Assembly (NCBI RefSeq): GCF_015595025.1 | Contig: NZ_JADNRL010000005.1 | Coordinates: 1 to 64,000, forward strand | Direction of reading: 5' to 3' | Origin: Halomonas sp. KAO | GTDB taxonomy: Bacteria > Pseudomonadota > Gammaproteobacteria > Pseudomonadales > Halomonadaceae | DNA length: 64,000 nt | Shown: positions 9,493 through 18,261 of the stretch, piece after piece | Numbering within the stretch: the first letter of the stretch is position 1 | How the letters are laid out: every line of letters begins with the position of its first letter | The notes under the pieces: generated by a model | What the model was told of the DNA's origin: nothing | What the model saw: only the letters and a program-made list of their open reading frames with translations | Databases searched by the model: none | Program-made: the position numbers and the translations under genes

Positions 9493-10911
9493 TCACTGAA
9501 TTGGCGCCATCAGGTAGGCGGCCCTGGACATCAGCTTGCGCCATAACGGCCGCGATGTGACCTCCTCGACGCTGATCTCGCGGCAGTGACTGAAATCCAC
9601 CTCGAGCATCTGCTCAACCTGCGCGGCAAACTGGCGATCCGGAAGGAAGGCCGTGATCTCGAAGTTGAGACGGAAGGAGCGGTTGTCGAGGTTAACCGTG
9701 CCGACGCTGGCCGCCGCCTGGTCGATCAGCATCACCTTCTGGTGCAGGAAGCCGGGCTGGTAGCGATAGACCCTGACGCCGGCGCGCAACATATCGGGCA
9801 GAAAGGAGAAGGCGGAAAGGAACACCAGCAGATGGTCGGGGCGCTCGGGGATCATGATTCGCACGTCCACACCGCGCATGGCCGCCAGGCGCAGTGCATC
9901 CTGCACGCTCTGGTCGGGCACGAAGTAGGGACTGGTGACCCAGAAGCGTTCTCGGGCGCTGTGGATGGCATGCTGGACCAGCAGGCTGGCGGTATCTTGC
10001 GTATCCGCCGGCCCCGAGGGCACGATCACCACATCATGGCACTCCTCGCAGATGGTGGTCGGTATCCAGGAGAGGTTGATCAGCTCACCGGTCGCCCAGT
10101 GCCAATCCTCCCAGAACGCCTCCTGCAGTCCCAGCACGCTGGGGCCGGTAAGCTTGAGATGGGTGTCACGCCATGGGCCGTGACGTGGATGCTGCCCCAG
10201 GTATTCGATGCCGACATTGAAGCCGCCGACCCAGCCCTCCTTCCCATCCACCACCACGACCTTGCGATGGTTGCGGAAATTGATCTGGAAGCGATGACGC
10301 AGGCCACGCGATGAGCGAAAGGCGTAGACCTCGATCCCCGCCTCGGCGAGATCACGCAGATAGCCCTCGTTCAGCTTGTGGCTGCCTATCTTGTCGTACA
10401 GGAAGTAGGCCCGTACGCCACGCTCCACGGCGCGCTGCAGGCACTCCTTGAGTTGCAGGCCCAGGGCATCGTTGCGCACGATGAAGAACTGCACCAGCAC
10501 ATACTCCTCGGCCCTGTCGATACCGGCGAACAGGCTGTCGAACGTCGCCTGACCATCGACCAGAAGCTCGGCCCGATTGCCACTGGTCATGGGCATCTGG
10601 GCCAGCTGTTCCACGGCACGCACATCGGGGTCTGAGTTATCGGTCAGGTAGGGGGCGACATGCGAACGGTAGCGTGCCAGCACACGGCGCAACACGCTGT
10701 CGCGCTGTCCCCGGGCGGTGACATAACCGTAGAAGCGCGGCTGTCCGAAGATCCAGTAGGCGGGTACCGCCAGGTAGGGAAGCGTGATCAACGAGAGGAT
10801 CCAGGCGATGGCGCCCTGGGAGGTGCGACTGGAGAGCAGCGCGAGTATCGCCGAGACGATACCTGCCATGTAAAAGGTGAAGATTACCAGCCCTAACAGC
10901 CAGGACGTCAT
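9493..10911 (-). CDS. cls: Cardiolipin synthase, phospholipase D superfamily
   Basis: This 472-residue membrane enzyme condenses two phosphatidylglycerols into cardiolipin. Two N-terminal transmembrane helices (about residues 4-25 and 33-55) precede two phospholipase D HKD motifs, FRNHRKVVVVDGKEGWVGG and LHQKVMLIDQAAASVGTVN. Length and layout match ClsA. Cardiolipin rises with salinity in halophilic gammaproteobacteria, so a role in osmotic adaptation fits the likely host but is inference. The start is the first ATG before the first membrane helix. Confidence 0.94.
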   Translation of the reverse strand: MTSWLLGLVIFTFYMAGIVSAILALLSSRTSQGAIAWILSLITLPYLAVPAYWIFGQPRFYGYVTARGQRDSVLRRVLARYRSHVAPYLTDNSDPDVRAVEQLAQMPMTSGNRAELLVDGQATFDSLFAGIDRAEEYVLVQFFIVRNDALGLQLKECLQRAVERGVRAYFLYDKIGSHKLNEGYLRDLAEAGIEVYAFRSSRGLRHRFQINFRNHRKVVVVDGKEGWVGGFNVGIEYLGQHPRHGPWRDTHLKLTGPSVLGLQEAFWEDWHWATGELINLSWIPTTICEECHDVVIVPSGPADTQDTASLLVQHAIHSARERFWVTSPYFVPDQSVQDALRLAAMRGVDVRIMIPERPDHLLVFLSAFSFLPDMLRAGVRVYRYQPGFLHQKVMLIDQAAASVGTVNLDNRSFRLNFEITAFLPDRQFAAQVEQMLEVDFSHCREISVEEVTSRPLWRKLMSRAAYLMAPIQ

Positions 10912-11029
10912 GAACTCTCCCTGCAGAAACTCTCGTCACCGGCTGCGCCGGCCGTGATGGCGCGAGCCCACGCCTTCGCGAGGGAGATTCCCGCAACACC
11001 TTGTTGGGGAGTCAGCATACCCAAACGAC

Positions 11030-11057
11030 GGCGGCCCCGCCAAGAGGCAGGGCCGCC
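11030..11057 (-). terminator. Hairpin downstream of the fumarase gene
   Basis: Eight-bp perfect arms (11030-11037 and 11050-11057) lie 18 nt after the fumarase stop. On the minus strand only a short, interrupted T-stretch follows. A moderate intrinsic terminator is the simplest reading. Confidence 0.5.
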
Positions 11058-11074
11058 AGGATCACCGGCAGGCC

Positions 11075-12580
11075 TCAGGCGCGCTCGGCGATGATCTCCT
11101 TCCACTTGGCGGGACCCGTCTGGTGGACCGAGGTGCCCTGGCTGTCGACCGCGACGGTCACCGGCATGTCCTCCACCTCGAACTCATAGATGGCCTCCAT
11201 GCCAAGGTCCTCGAAGCCCACCACGCGAGCCTTCTTGATCGCCTGGGCCACCAGGTAGGCGGAGCCCCCCACTGCCATCAGGTAGACCGCCTTGTTGTCG
11301 CGGATGGCCTCGATGGCGGCTTCACCGCGTTCGGCCTTGCCGACCATGCCCATCAGGCCGGTCTCCTCGAGCATGGTGCGGGTGAACTTGTCCATGCGGG
11401 TGGCGGTGGTGGGGCCGGCCGGCCCCACCACCTCGTCGCCAACCGGGTCCACCGGTCCCACGTAGTAGATGAAGCGCCCCTTCATGTCGACGGGCAGTGG
11501 CTCACCCTTGGCGATCATGTCGACCATGCGCTTGTGTGCGGCGTCGCGACCGGTGAGCAGCTTGCCGTTGAGCAGCAGGGTGTCACCCGGCTGCCAGGTC
11601 TGCACCTCTTCCGGCGTGATGTTGTCGAGGTCGACGCGCTTGACGTTATCCCCTGCCTCCCGCGTGACCTCGGGCCAGTCCTCGAGCTTCGGCGCCGGCA
11701 GTGAGGCCGGACCGCTGCCATCCAGGGTGAAGTGGGCGTGGCGAGTGGCGGCACAGTTGGGAATGATGGCCACCGGCTTGTTGGCCGCGTGGGTGGGGTA
11801 ATCCTTGACCTTGATGTCCAGCACCGTGGTCAGGCCGCCGAGCCCCTGGGCGCCGATGCCACTCCGGTTGACGCGATCGAACAGTTCAAGGCGCAGCTCC
11901 TCGGCACGGTTGGTGGCACCGCGAGACTGCAACTCCTGGATATCGATGGGGTCGAGAAGCGCCTCCTTGGCAATCTCCATCGCCTTCTCCGCGGTGCCGC
12001 CGATGCCGATGCCGAGCATTCCCGGGGGGCACCACCCTGCCCCCATCTTGGGCAGCTGCTCCATGACCCAGTCGACCACGCTGTCGGACGGGTTGAGCAT
12101 GGCGAACTTGGACTTCGCTTCGCTACCCCCGCCCTTGGCGGCCACATGCACCTCGACGCTGTCGCCGGGGACAATCTTGTGGTGGATGATCGCCGGCGTG
12201 TTGTCGCCGGTATTGCGGCGGGCGCCGTCGGGATCGGCCAGCACCGAGGCACGCAGCACGTTATCGGGGAGCTGGTAGGCGCGACGGACGCCCTCATTGA
12301 CCATGTCATCGAGGCTCATCTCGGCTTCCCAGCGAATGTTCATGCCCACATGCAGGAAGACGGTGACGATGCCGGTGTCCTGACAGATAGGACGGTGCCC
12401 CATGGCGCACATGCGCGAGTTGATCAGGATCTGGGCGATGGCATCCTTGGCCGCAGGGTTCTCCTCGCGCTCATAGGCCTGTGCCATGGCATCGATGAAA
12501 TCCTTGGGGTGGTAGTAGGAGATATACTGCAGCGCATCGGCAACGCTCTGGATCAGGTCATCCTGACGAATCACGGTCAT
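11075..12580 (-). CDS. Class I (iron-sulfur) fumarate hydratase
   Basis: A 501-residue enzyme of the TCA cycle that interconverts fumarate and malate using a [4Fe-4S] cluster. The N-terminal TtdA-like domain contains MGHRPICQDTGIV and the conserved GGSEAKS; the C-terminal TtdB-like domain contains VGPTTATRMD-like Gly/Thr-rich and HQTGPAKWKE segments. Cysteines for the cluster are visible in ICQDTG, WCPPGMLGIGIGG and IPNCAAT. It is the single-chain FumA/FumB type rather than the class II FumC. The ATG at 12580 is chosen over an upstream TTG. Confidence 0.94.
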   Translation of the reverse strand: MTVIRQDDLIQSVADALQYISYYHPKDFIDAMAQAYEREENPAAKDAIAQILINSRMCAMGHRPICQDTGIVTVFLHVGMNIRWEAEMSLDDMVNEGVRRAYQLPDNVLRASVLADPDGARRNTGDNTPAIIHHKIVPGDSVEVHVAAKGGGSEAKSKFAMLNPSDSVVDWVMEQLPKMGAGWCPPGMLGIGIGGTAEKAMEIAKEALLDPIDIQELQSRGATNRAEELRLELFDRVNRSGIGAQGLGGLTTVLDIKVKDYPTHAANKPVAIIPNCAATRHAHFTLDGSGPASLPAPKLEDWPEVTREAGDNVKRVDLDNITPEEVQTWQPGDTLLLNGKLLTGRDAAHKRMVDMIAKGEPLPVDMKGRFIYYVGPVDPVGDEVVGPAGPTTATRMDKFTRTMLEETGLMGMVGKAERGEAAIEAIRDNKAVYLMAVGGSAYLVAQAIKKARVVGFEDLGMEAIYEFEVEDMPVTVAVDSQGTSVHQTGPAKWKEIIAERA

Positions 12581-12794
12581 GGGCAAGGAGCTCCTCGGCT
12601 TGTCGGCATGCCCGCATCCTGGCGATATTCCACTGCCGGTAAGCGGGCTGAAACGCGGGCATTATACCCTACCCTGCGGCCTGTCGACATTGTTGCCACC
12701 GAAGAGCTGAATAGGCTGTGATGCCATGCAAGATAACGGTATAAGCTACTCCCGGTATCATCACTGACGGTCACCTGGTCCATCGCCTGGCTCC

Positions 12795-14816
12795 CTAGCC
12801 AAGCGCCAGCTGACGCTCCTTGAGATCATTCAGCCGGTCGCGCAGGCGCGCGGCCTCCTCGAACTCGAGGTTCTGGGCGGCCTCGAACATCGCGTCCTCC
12901 ACTCGGGTCAGTTCCCGCAGCAACTCCTGGGGCGAGAGCTCGGCGGGATCATAGACGGCGGCCGGCTCGGCAACCTTGCGCTCACCGCGACGCCCCTTGC
13001 CCTTCTTGCCGGGGGTCTGGGCCGCCTCGAGAATATCCGCCACCGAGCGGGTCACCGTCTGGGGCGTGATGCCGTGCTCCTCGTTGAAGGCGATCTGCTT
13101 GGCACGCCGCCGCTCCGTCTCCTCCATGGCACGACGCATGGAGTCGGTCACCCGGTCGGCGTAGAGAATGGCGCGACCATTGGCGTTGCGGGCCGCCCGC
13201 CCGATGGTCTGGATCAGCGACCGCTCGTTACGCAGGAAGCCCTCCTTGTCGGCATCCAGGATGGCCACCAGGGAAACCTCCGGAATATCCAGGCCCTCCC
13301 GCAACAGGTTGATACCGACCAGCACGTCGAACTTGCCCAGGCGCAGGTCGCGTATGATCTCCACCCGCTCCACGGTATCGATGTCCGAGTGCAGGTAACG
13401 CACTCGCACTCCATGCTCATCCAGATACTCGGTGAGATCCTCGGCCATGCGCTTGGTCAGGGTCGTGACCAGCACTCTCTCGCCGGCGGCGGCACGCAGC
13501 TGGATCTCGGACAGCAGGTCATCCACCTGGGTGGTGGCCGGCCGCACCTCCAGTTCGGGGTCAAGCAGGCCGGTGGGGCGCACCACCTGCTCCACGACGC
13601 TGCCGGCATGCTCGGCCTCGTAGGGGCCCGGCGTCGCCGACACGAAGATGGTCTGGGGGCAGATCGCCTCCCACTCCTCGAACTTCATGGGGCGGTTATC
13701 GAGGGCGGAGGGCAGGCGAAAGCCGTACTCCACCAGGGTCTCCTTGCGCGAGCGGTCGCCCTTGTACATGCCCCCGACCTGGGGAACGCTGACGTGACTC
13801 TCGTCGATAAGCAGCAAGGAGTCATCGGGCAGATAGTCGAAGAAGGTGGGCGGCGGCTCCCCGGGGTTGCGGCCCGAGAGGTAACGGGAGTAGTTCTCGA
13901 TGCCATTGCAGTAGCCGAGCTCCAGCATCATCTCGATATCGTACAGGGTACGCTGCTCCAGGCGCTGGGCCTCCACCAGCCGCTCATGCTGTCTCAGCCA
14001 CTCGAGACGCTCGGCGAGCTCGGCCTTGATCCGGTCGATGGCCCCCAGAATGGTTTCTCTGGGCGTCACATAGTGGGACTTGGGATAGATGGTCATGCGC
14101 GGCAGCTGGGCGCGCACCTCGCCGGTCAAGGGATCGAAGAGCCGGATCGAATCGATCTCGTCGTCGAACAGCTCGACGCGCACCGCCTCATCCTCGGCGT
14201 CCGCCGGGAAAATATCGATGACATCGCCGCGCACCCGATAGGTGCCGCGCTTGAAGTCGAGGTCGTTGCGGGTGTACTGCAGTTCGGCCAGACGACGCAG
14301 GAACTTGCGCTGATCGATCAGCTCGCCTCGCGTGAAGTGCAGGCGCATCTTGAGATACTGATCGGGGTCGCCAAGGCCGTAGATGGCCGATACCGAGACC
14401 ACGATCAGCGCATCGCGACGCTCGAGCAGGGCCTTGGTGGCGGAGAGCCGCATCTGCTCGATATGGTCGTTGATCGAGGCATCCTTCTCGATGAAGGTAT
14501 CCGAGGAGGGCACATAGGCCTCGGGCTGATAGTAGTCGTAATAGGAGACGAAGTACTCCACGGCGTTGTCCGGAAAGAACGCCTTGAATTCGCCATAGAG
14601 CTGGGCCGCCAGGGTCTTGTTGGGCGCCATGACGATGGTCGGGCGCTGCAGGCGCTCGACGACATTGGCCATGGTGAAGGTCTTGCCGGAGCCCGTGACC
14701 CCAAGCAGGGTCTGATGGGCCAGCCCTGCCTCCAGGCCACCCACCAGAGCATCGATGGCCGACGGCTGGTCGCCGGCGGGCTGAAACTTCGAGGCGAGGC
14801 GAAAGGGCTTGCTCAT
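12795..14816 (-). CDS. uvrB: Excinuclease ABC subunit B
   Basis: A 673-residue UvrB, the damage-verifying helicase-like subunit of nucleotide excision repair. The Walker A motif [10 protein letters not shown] is near residue 40. The beta-hairpin region follows ([17 protein letters not shown]), with DESH for motif II and QTIGRAARN for motif VI. The C-terminal UVR domain that binds UvrC is present ([15 protein letters not shown]). Length is standard. It lies 57 nt downstream of the osmC-like gene on the same strand. The 214 nt between it and the fumarase start hold no recognisable gene. Confidence 0.98.
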   Translation of the reverse strand: MSKPFRLASKFQPAGDQPSAIDALVGGLEAGLAHQTLLGVTGSGKTFTMANVVERLQRPTIVMAPNKTLAAQLYGEFKAFFPDNAVEYFVSYYDYYQPEAYVPSSDTFIEKDASINDHIEQMRLSATKALLERRDALIVVSVSAIYGLGDPDQYLKMRLHFTRGELIDQRKFLRRLAELQYTRNDLDFKRGTYRVRGDVIDIFPADAEDEAVRVELFDDEIDSIRLFDPLTGEVRAQLPRMTIYPKSHYVTPRETILGAIDRIKAELAERLEWLRQHERLVEAQRLEQRTLYDIEMMLELGYCNGIENYSRYLSGRNPGEPPPTFFDYLPDDSLLLIDESHVSVPQVGGMYKGDRSRKETLVEYGFRLPSALDNRPMKFEEWEAICPQTIFVSATPGPYEAEHAGSVVEQVVRPTGLLDPELEVRPATTQVDDLLSEIQLRAAAGERVLVTTLTKRMAEDLTEYLDEHGVRVRYLHSDIDTVERVEIIRDLRLGKFDVLVGINLLREGLDIPEVSLVAILDADKEGFLRNERSLIQTIGRAARNANGRAILYADRVTDSMRRAMEETERRRAKQIAFNEEHGITPQTVTRSVADILEAAQTPGKKGKGRRGERKVAEPAAVYDPAELSPQELLRELTRVEDAMFEAAQNLEFEEAARLRDRLNDLKERQLALG

Positions 14817-14873
14817 GGTCTCTCCGGGTTGGTTCGGCGCATTACGCAGCCGGCGCTCGGGGGTGACCCGGGA

Positions 14874-15290
14874 TCAGGCCTGGGTCACGGCGCGGGTGCT
14901 CACTTCCACCGTGGAGCTGGTCATCAGCCGATGGATGGGGCACTTGTGGCTGATCTCCTCGAGTCGAGCGACCTGCTCGGGATCGCTGATGCCATGAAAC
15001 TGCATCTCGACATCGAGCCGGTAGGTGCCGTGGCGCTCCTCGCTGTCATCACGATGCACCTTGACGCTGATCCCCTCCAGGGACCACCCCTTGCGGCGGG
15101 CGTACATCAGTGAGGTGATCGCCTTGCAGGCTCCCAGTGACAGGTCGAAGTAGTCATGGGGGTCGGGGGCGCTCCCCTCGCCACCGAAGGCTCGCGGCAC
15201 ATCGACGAACAGCTCCTCGAAGCCATCGAGTTCTACCCGCTGTCGAAAGATATGGTTGCGTACGCTCTGAATCTCAATGGTCTTCTTCAT
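14874..15290 (-). CDS. OsmC/YhfA-family thiol protein
   Basis: A 138-residue OsmC-family protein. Two conserved cysteines, in GACKAITS and HKCPIHRLM, are positioned as in the OsmC/Ohr family, where they reduce organic or inorganic hydroperoxides. The sequence is closer to the YhfA branch, whose function is less clear. It sits 16 nt downstream of a small HMA-like gene and is probably co-transcribed with it. The stop is followed after 57 nt by uvrB. Confidence 0.9.
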   Translation of the reverse strand: MKKTIEIQSVRNHIFRQRVELDGFEELFVDVPRAFGGEGSAPDPHDYFDLSLGACKAITSLMYARRKGWSLEGISVKVHRDDSEERHGTYRLDVEMQFHGISDPEQVARLEEISHKCPIHRLMTSSTVEVSTRAVTQA

Positions 15291-15306
15291 GCACGCTGCT
15301 CCCTGC

Positions 15307-15504
15307 TTACTTGACCTGGATGGGAAGCCCGAGTGCTTCTACCGCCTTGATCAGCGCCTCGCGCCGGGCACGACCCTCCACCTCGGCGCCGTGACGTCCA
15401 ACTTCCGCGCTTTCGACGCCGTCGAGCATCATCAGTGCGGTAGTGATGCGGTTGACCTGATCGGCGTCGGTGACGCCCTCGAAGCTCAGCGATTGATGGG
15501 CCAT
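15307..15504 (-). CDS. Small HMA-fold-like protein lacking the metal-binding CxxC
   Basis: A 65-residue protein with the beta-alpha-beta-beta-alpha-beta pattern of heavy-metal-associated (CopZ/Atx1) domains: an initial strand LSFEGV, a helix, then LDGVESAEV, a second helix ending EALGLPI. The loop that normally holds CxxC reads VTDADQV, and there is no cysteine anywhere, so canonical copper binding is not expected. GGGAG precedes the start. It is the first gene of an apparent operon with an OsmC protein. A heavy-metal-domain annotation is likely from databases, but the function is unknown. Confidence 0.75.
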   Translation of the reverse strand: MAHQSLSFEGVTDADQVNRITTALMMLDGVESAEVGRHGAEVEGRARREALIKAVEALGLPIQVK

Positions 15505-15644
15505 GACATGACTCCCGGATTGCCTGGCGTGAATAATGCGGAGATTCTAGCATGAGCCACCCCGGCCAGCAGCGGTTGCAATGTCGCCCCCCCGCCCACA
15601 TGTATTGGTGTATACCGATATTCCCCTGACACGATGAGGCCCGC

Positions 15645-16679
15645 ATGCACGACTGGATTTCCGAGTTGGGCGCAGAGTCGCTCACCGACGACCGAATCAG
15701 CTTCGACACACAGGACCCCGCACGCCAGGCCCTGGATGGCACGGTGGTGACACCGCTCGTGCAGTTCGGTGTGCTCGACGTGAAGGGCGCCGACGCCGAG
15801 AAGTTCCTGCAGGGCCAGGCGAGCACTCAGCTCACCCTGGTCGACGGCCACTTCGCGCCACTGACCATGTTCTGTACCCCCAAGGGGCGCATGCTGGCCA
15901 ACGCCCAGTTGCTGCGCGTGGCAGAAGAGCACTACCGGCTGATAATGCATCGTGACCTGGTCGACTCCCTGGCGGAGCATCTGCGCAAGTTCGCCGTCTT
16001 CTACAAGGTTGAGCTGGCCACGCGGCAGGACCTCGCCCTGATCGGACTTATCGGCCAGGAGGCCGGCGCGCTGGCCGAGGTACGCCTGGGGGTTGCCCCA
16101 CCGTCCCACTGGCACCAGGCCGGCGATGCCGAGACTCAGCTGCTGGCGCATCCAGGCCCCCGCCAAAGGCTACTGGCTCTCCTGCCCGCGGATCGCGCCG
16201 CCGATATCTGGCGCCGGCTGGTCGACCAGGCCACGCCGGTGGGCAATGCGGTCTGGTGCCTGCACGACATCCAGGCGGGCCTGGCCTGGTTGACCGCCCA
16301 GCATCGCGACGCCCTGCTGCCCCAGATGATCAACTGGGAGGCGCTGGGCGGCATCAGCTTCAAGAAGGGCTGCTACACCGGGCAGGAAGTGGTGGCGCGT
16401 GCCCACTTCCGCGGGCAGGTCAAGCGCCGGACGATGCGCGGCCAGCTCGAGGGAGCGGTTTTGCCCGAGATCGGCAGCCCGGTAGTGGATAGCCGCGAGA
16501 AGTCGGTGGGCGAGGTGCTCGCGGCGGAGCGTGACGCCTACGACCAGGCCGAGGTGCTGGTGGTGATGAGCACCAAGGAGGACATGGGACCGCTGAGTGT
16601 GGCGGGACAGAAGCTGAAGCTGCTGAAGCTCCCTTACCCCGTCGAACGCCTGGATCCGGAAACCCTGGCCACCCTATAA
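15645..16679 (+). CDS. ygfZ: Folate-binding protein YgfZ (iron-sulfur/tRNA modification factor)
   Basis: A 344-residue GcvT-fold protein with the YgfZ signature KKGCYTGQEVVARAHFRG, whose cysteine is essential in Escherichia coli. YgfZ binds tetrahydrofolate, supports Fe-S enzymes such as MiaB and protects against oxidative stress. The length is close to the 326 residues of E. coli. It is divergent from the HMA-like/OsmC pair, with a 140-nt intergenic promoter region, and its 3' end overlaps tatD by six bases in convergent orientation. Confidence 0.93.
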   Translation: MHDWISELGAESLTDDRISFDTQDPARQALDGTVVTPLVQFGVLDVKGADAEKFLQGQASTQLTLVDGHFAPLTMFCTPKGRMLANAQLLRVAEEHYRLIMHRDLVDSLAEHLRKFAVFYKVELATRQDLALIGLIGQEAGALAEVRLGVAPPSHWHQAGDAETQLLAHPGPRQRLLALLPADRAADIWRRLVDQATPVGNAVWCLHDIQAGLAWLTAQHRDALLPQMINWEALGGISFKKGCYTGQEVVARAHFRGQVKRRTMRGQLEGAVLPEIGSPVVDSREKSVGEVLAAERDAYDQAEVLVVMSTKEDMGPLSVAGQKLKLLKLPYPVERLDPETLATL

Positions 16680-17432
16680 CCCAAACAGGCGGCGGGCATT
16701 GGCGGTGCTGTTCGACGCCACGCACTCCGGCGACTGGCTGCGCAGCGCCGCCACCGCACGACAGACCTGATCGACGGCGGCCGGCTCGTTACGCTGCCCC
16801 TGATGGCCGGCCAGGGGCATATCGGGGCTGTCGGTCTCCAGCACATAGCCGTCATCGGGAAGCGACCTGACCGCCCGGTGCAGACGCCTGGCCCGTTCGA
16901 AGGTGACCGCTCCCCCCAGCCCGACAACGAACCCCAGCTCGAGGAATCGGCTCGCCTGTTCGGGGGAGCCGGCGAAGGCATGGATCAGCCCACCGACTGG
17001 AGGCGCCAGCTGGCGAAGCCGCTTGGCTACCTTGTCGTTTGCCTGCACGCAGTGGATCACCACCGGCAGCTTCCTCGCCTTGGCCAGCCTGAGCTGAGCA
17101 TCGAACAGCTTCCACTGGGCCTCGAGAGTCTCGGTGAAACGGGCGTCGATGCCGCACTCCCCTATCGCCACCACCTGAGGGTTGTCATCCAACGCCTGGG
17201 CCAGGGCATCGAGGTCCGCGTCACGGTGAGATTCCATAAAGTAGGGATGCAACCCCAGGCAGACGCTGACATCGTCACGCCCGCCCAGCGCCAGCACCGC
17301 GTCCCAGCGTGCCCGGGTGGTGCCGGGGACCACGAAATGCCCCACCCCCGCGGACCTCGCCCGCTCGAACACGGCGTCGCGGTCGGCGTCGAAGGCGGGG
17401 AAATCGAGATGGCAGTGAGCGTCGATCAGCAT
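16674..17432 (-). CDS. TatD-family metal-dependent hydrolase
   Basis: A 252-residue TatD-like DNase/metallohydrolase. Metal ligands appear in order: DAHCHLD near the N-terminus, GECGID, VIHCVQAND, IHAFAG and the late ETDSP. The family fold is a TIM barrel; members act as 3'-5' exonucleases, and several bacterial ones have been linked to DNA repair or oxidative damage. It could be TatD, YcfH or YjjV; YjjV-like is plausible, but this cannot be decided here. The last six bases overlap the end of ygfZ. Confidence 0.92.
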   Translation of the reverse strand: MLIDAHCHLDFPAFDADRDAVFERARSAGVGHFVVPGTTRARWDAVLALGGRDDVSVCLGLHPYFMESHRDADLDALAQALDDNPQVVAIGECGIDARFTETLEAQWKLFDAQLRLAKARKLPVVIHCVQANDKVAKRLRQLAPPVGGLIHAFAGSPEQASRFLELGFVVGLGGAVTFERARRLHRAVRSLPDDGYVLETDSPDMPLAGHQGQRNEPAAVDQVCRAVAALRSQSPECVASNSTANARRLFGL

Positions 17433-17801
17433 AGCAGGTGCCTGTTCCAGTATCTCTGGTGACTCCGTTTGGGCGATTCATCCTGTGTCGAATGGCCAGG
17501 CGCCGCTGCCTCGCCTCGACACAGGTCCAACCCGGGGCAATGAAAACTGAATGGATACATTTCATCACCTTTTACTCACATAGATGGGTGGGAAAAGCCC
17601 TTTAAACGTACTACGTTGGACATGAGGCGATAAATAGAAGGAGGTCTGCGGAACTGCTTGAGGTCAAGCTTCAGTCTCATAGAAAGCTCGAGATGACTGC
17701 TGTCGACAAGGCCGCACAACATGCATCTTCTCGTATTAAGGGGTGTACACCATCTCGATATGAGATGCATGGAACGCAACATACCTAGATGGAGAAACGG
17801 C
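17433..17801. other. Low-G+C intergenic stretch with an inverted repeat in the leader
   Basis: About 370 bases without a convincing gene. From roughly 17540 to 17800 the base composition is clearly more A+T-rich than the flanks. Near the right end ATGCATC (17721-17727) pairs with GATGCAT (17764-17770), enclosing a smaller hairpin CATCTC/GAGATG (17751-17756 and 17762-17767). The next gene starts 32 nt beyond, so this would form a structured 5' leader. No reliable promoter hexamer pair was identified. Confidence 0.4.
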
Positions 17802-18122
17802 ATGAAGCATATCGTACATACCACTGCACTCATGATGTTCCTTGCTCTATGTTCAGGTACCGCACTTGCTGCCGATCATCAAAAGGGGGACATGGACGAG
17901 ATGGCTCCTCACAGCGGGGTGGATTCGGCTAACGACGCCGGCGATGGCACCGCCAGCGGCACAGACTCCATGAAGCTATCGGAGGATGAAGTTACCCCGG
18001 ATAGTGGCGTGGATTCCGCCAACGACCCCGAAGACGGCACCGGCAACGACTCCAAGGTGTTGCCGGAAGGTACAACCGCTCCTAACAGCGGTGTGGACTC
18101 CGCCAACGATCCGGAAGACTGA
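17802..18122 (+). CDS. Small secreted acidic repeat protein, unknown function
   Basis: A 106-residue protein not recognised from any family. Residues 1-23 look like a Sec signal peptide (MKHIVHT basic start, hydrophobic core, cleavage after ALA). The mature part is strongly acidic and contains three copies of SGVDSAND at residues 38-45, 68-75 and 96-103. The linkers run about 20-22 residues and are rich in Asp, Glu, Gly, Ser and Thr. GGAGAAAC precedes the ATG at 17802. There are no lysine-rich or hydrophobic segments in the mature part, suggesting a disordered periplasmic or extracellular protein, perhaps calcium- or salt-responsive. It is monocistronic, with a strong hairpin 47 nt after the stop. 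Confidence 0.75.
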   Translation: MKHIVHTTALMMFLALCSGTALAADHQKGDMDEMAPHSGVDSANDAGDGTASGTDSMKLSEDEVTPDSGVDSANDPEDGTGNDSKVLPEGTTAPNSGVDSANDPED

Positions 18123-18169
18123 CCTGCACTGACCCTGATTGACCTTTCATACGACTGGTCTTCCAGCCA

Positions 18170-18200
18170 ACAACGCCGACCCGTCTTGGGTCGGCGTTGT
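18170..18200 (+). terminator. Perfect 13-bp hairpin terminator
   Basis: Arms 18170-18182 and 18188-18200 pair perfectly around a 5-nt loop, followed by a short T-containing tail. It lies between the convergent small repeat-protein gene and prfC and could serve both. Confidence 0.75.
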
Positions 18201-18261
18201 CGTTCATGGCCGCGGACTCAGCTTTCCTGGCGGACTCACCTTACCTGTTAGTGCTCCCCTG

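Noticed and set aside
13074-15113. 679-codon plus-strand open frame opposite uvrB
   Set aside because: Antisense shadow of uvrB and the osmC-like gene; no family features.
17576-17833. Minus-strand frame opposite the repeat-protein leader
   Set aside because: No ribosome binding site, no homology recognised, overlaps the start of the better supported gene.
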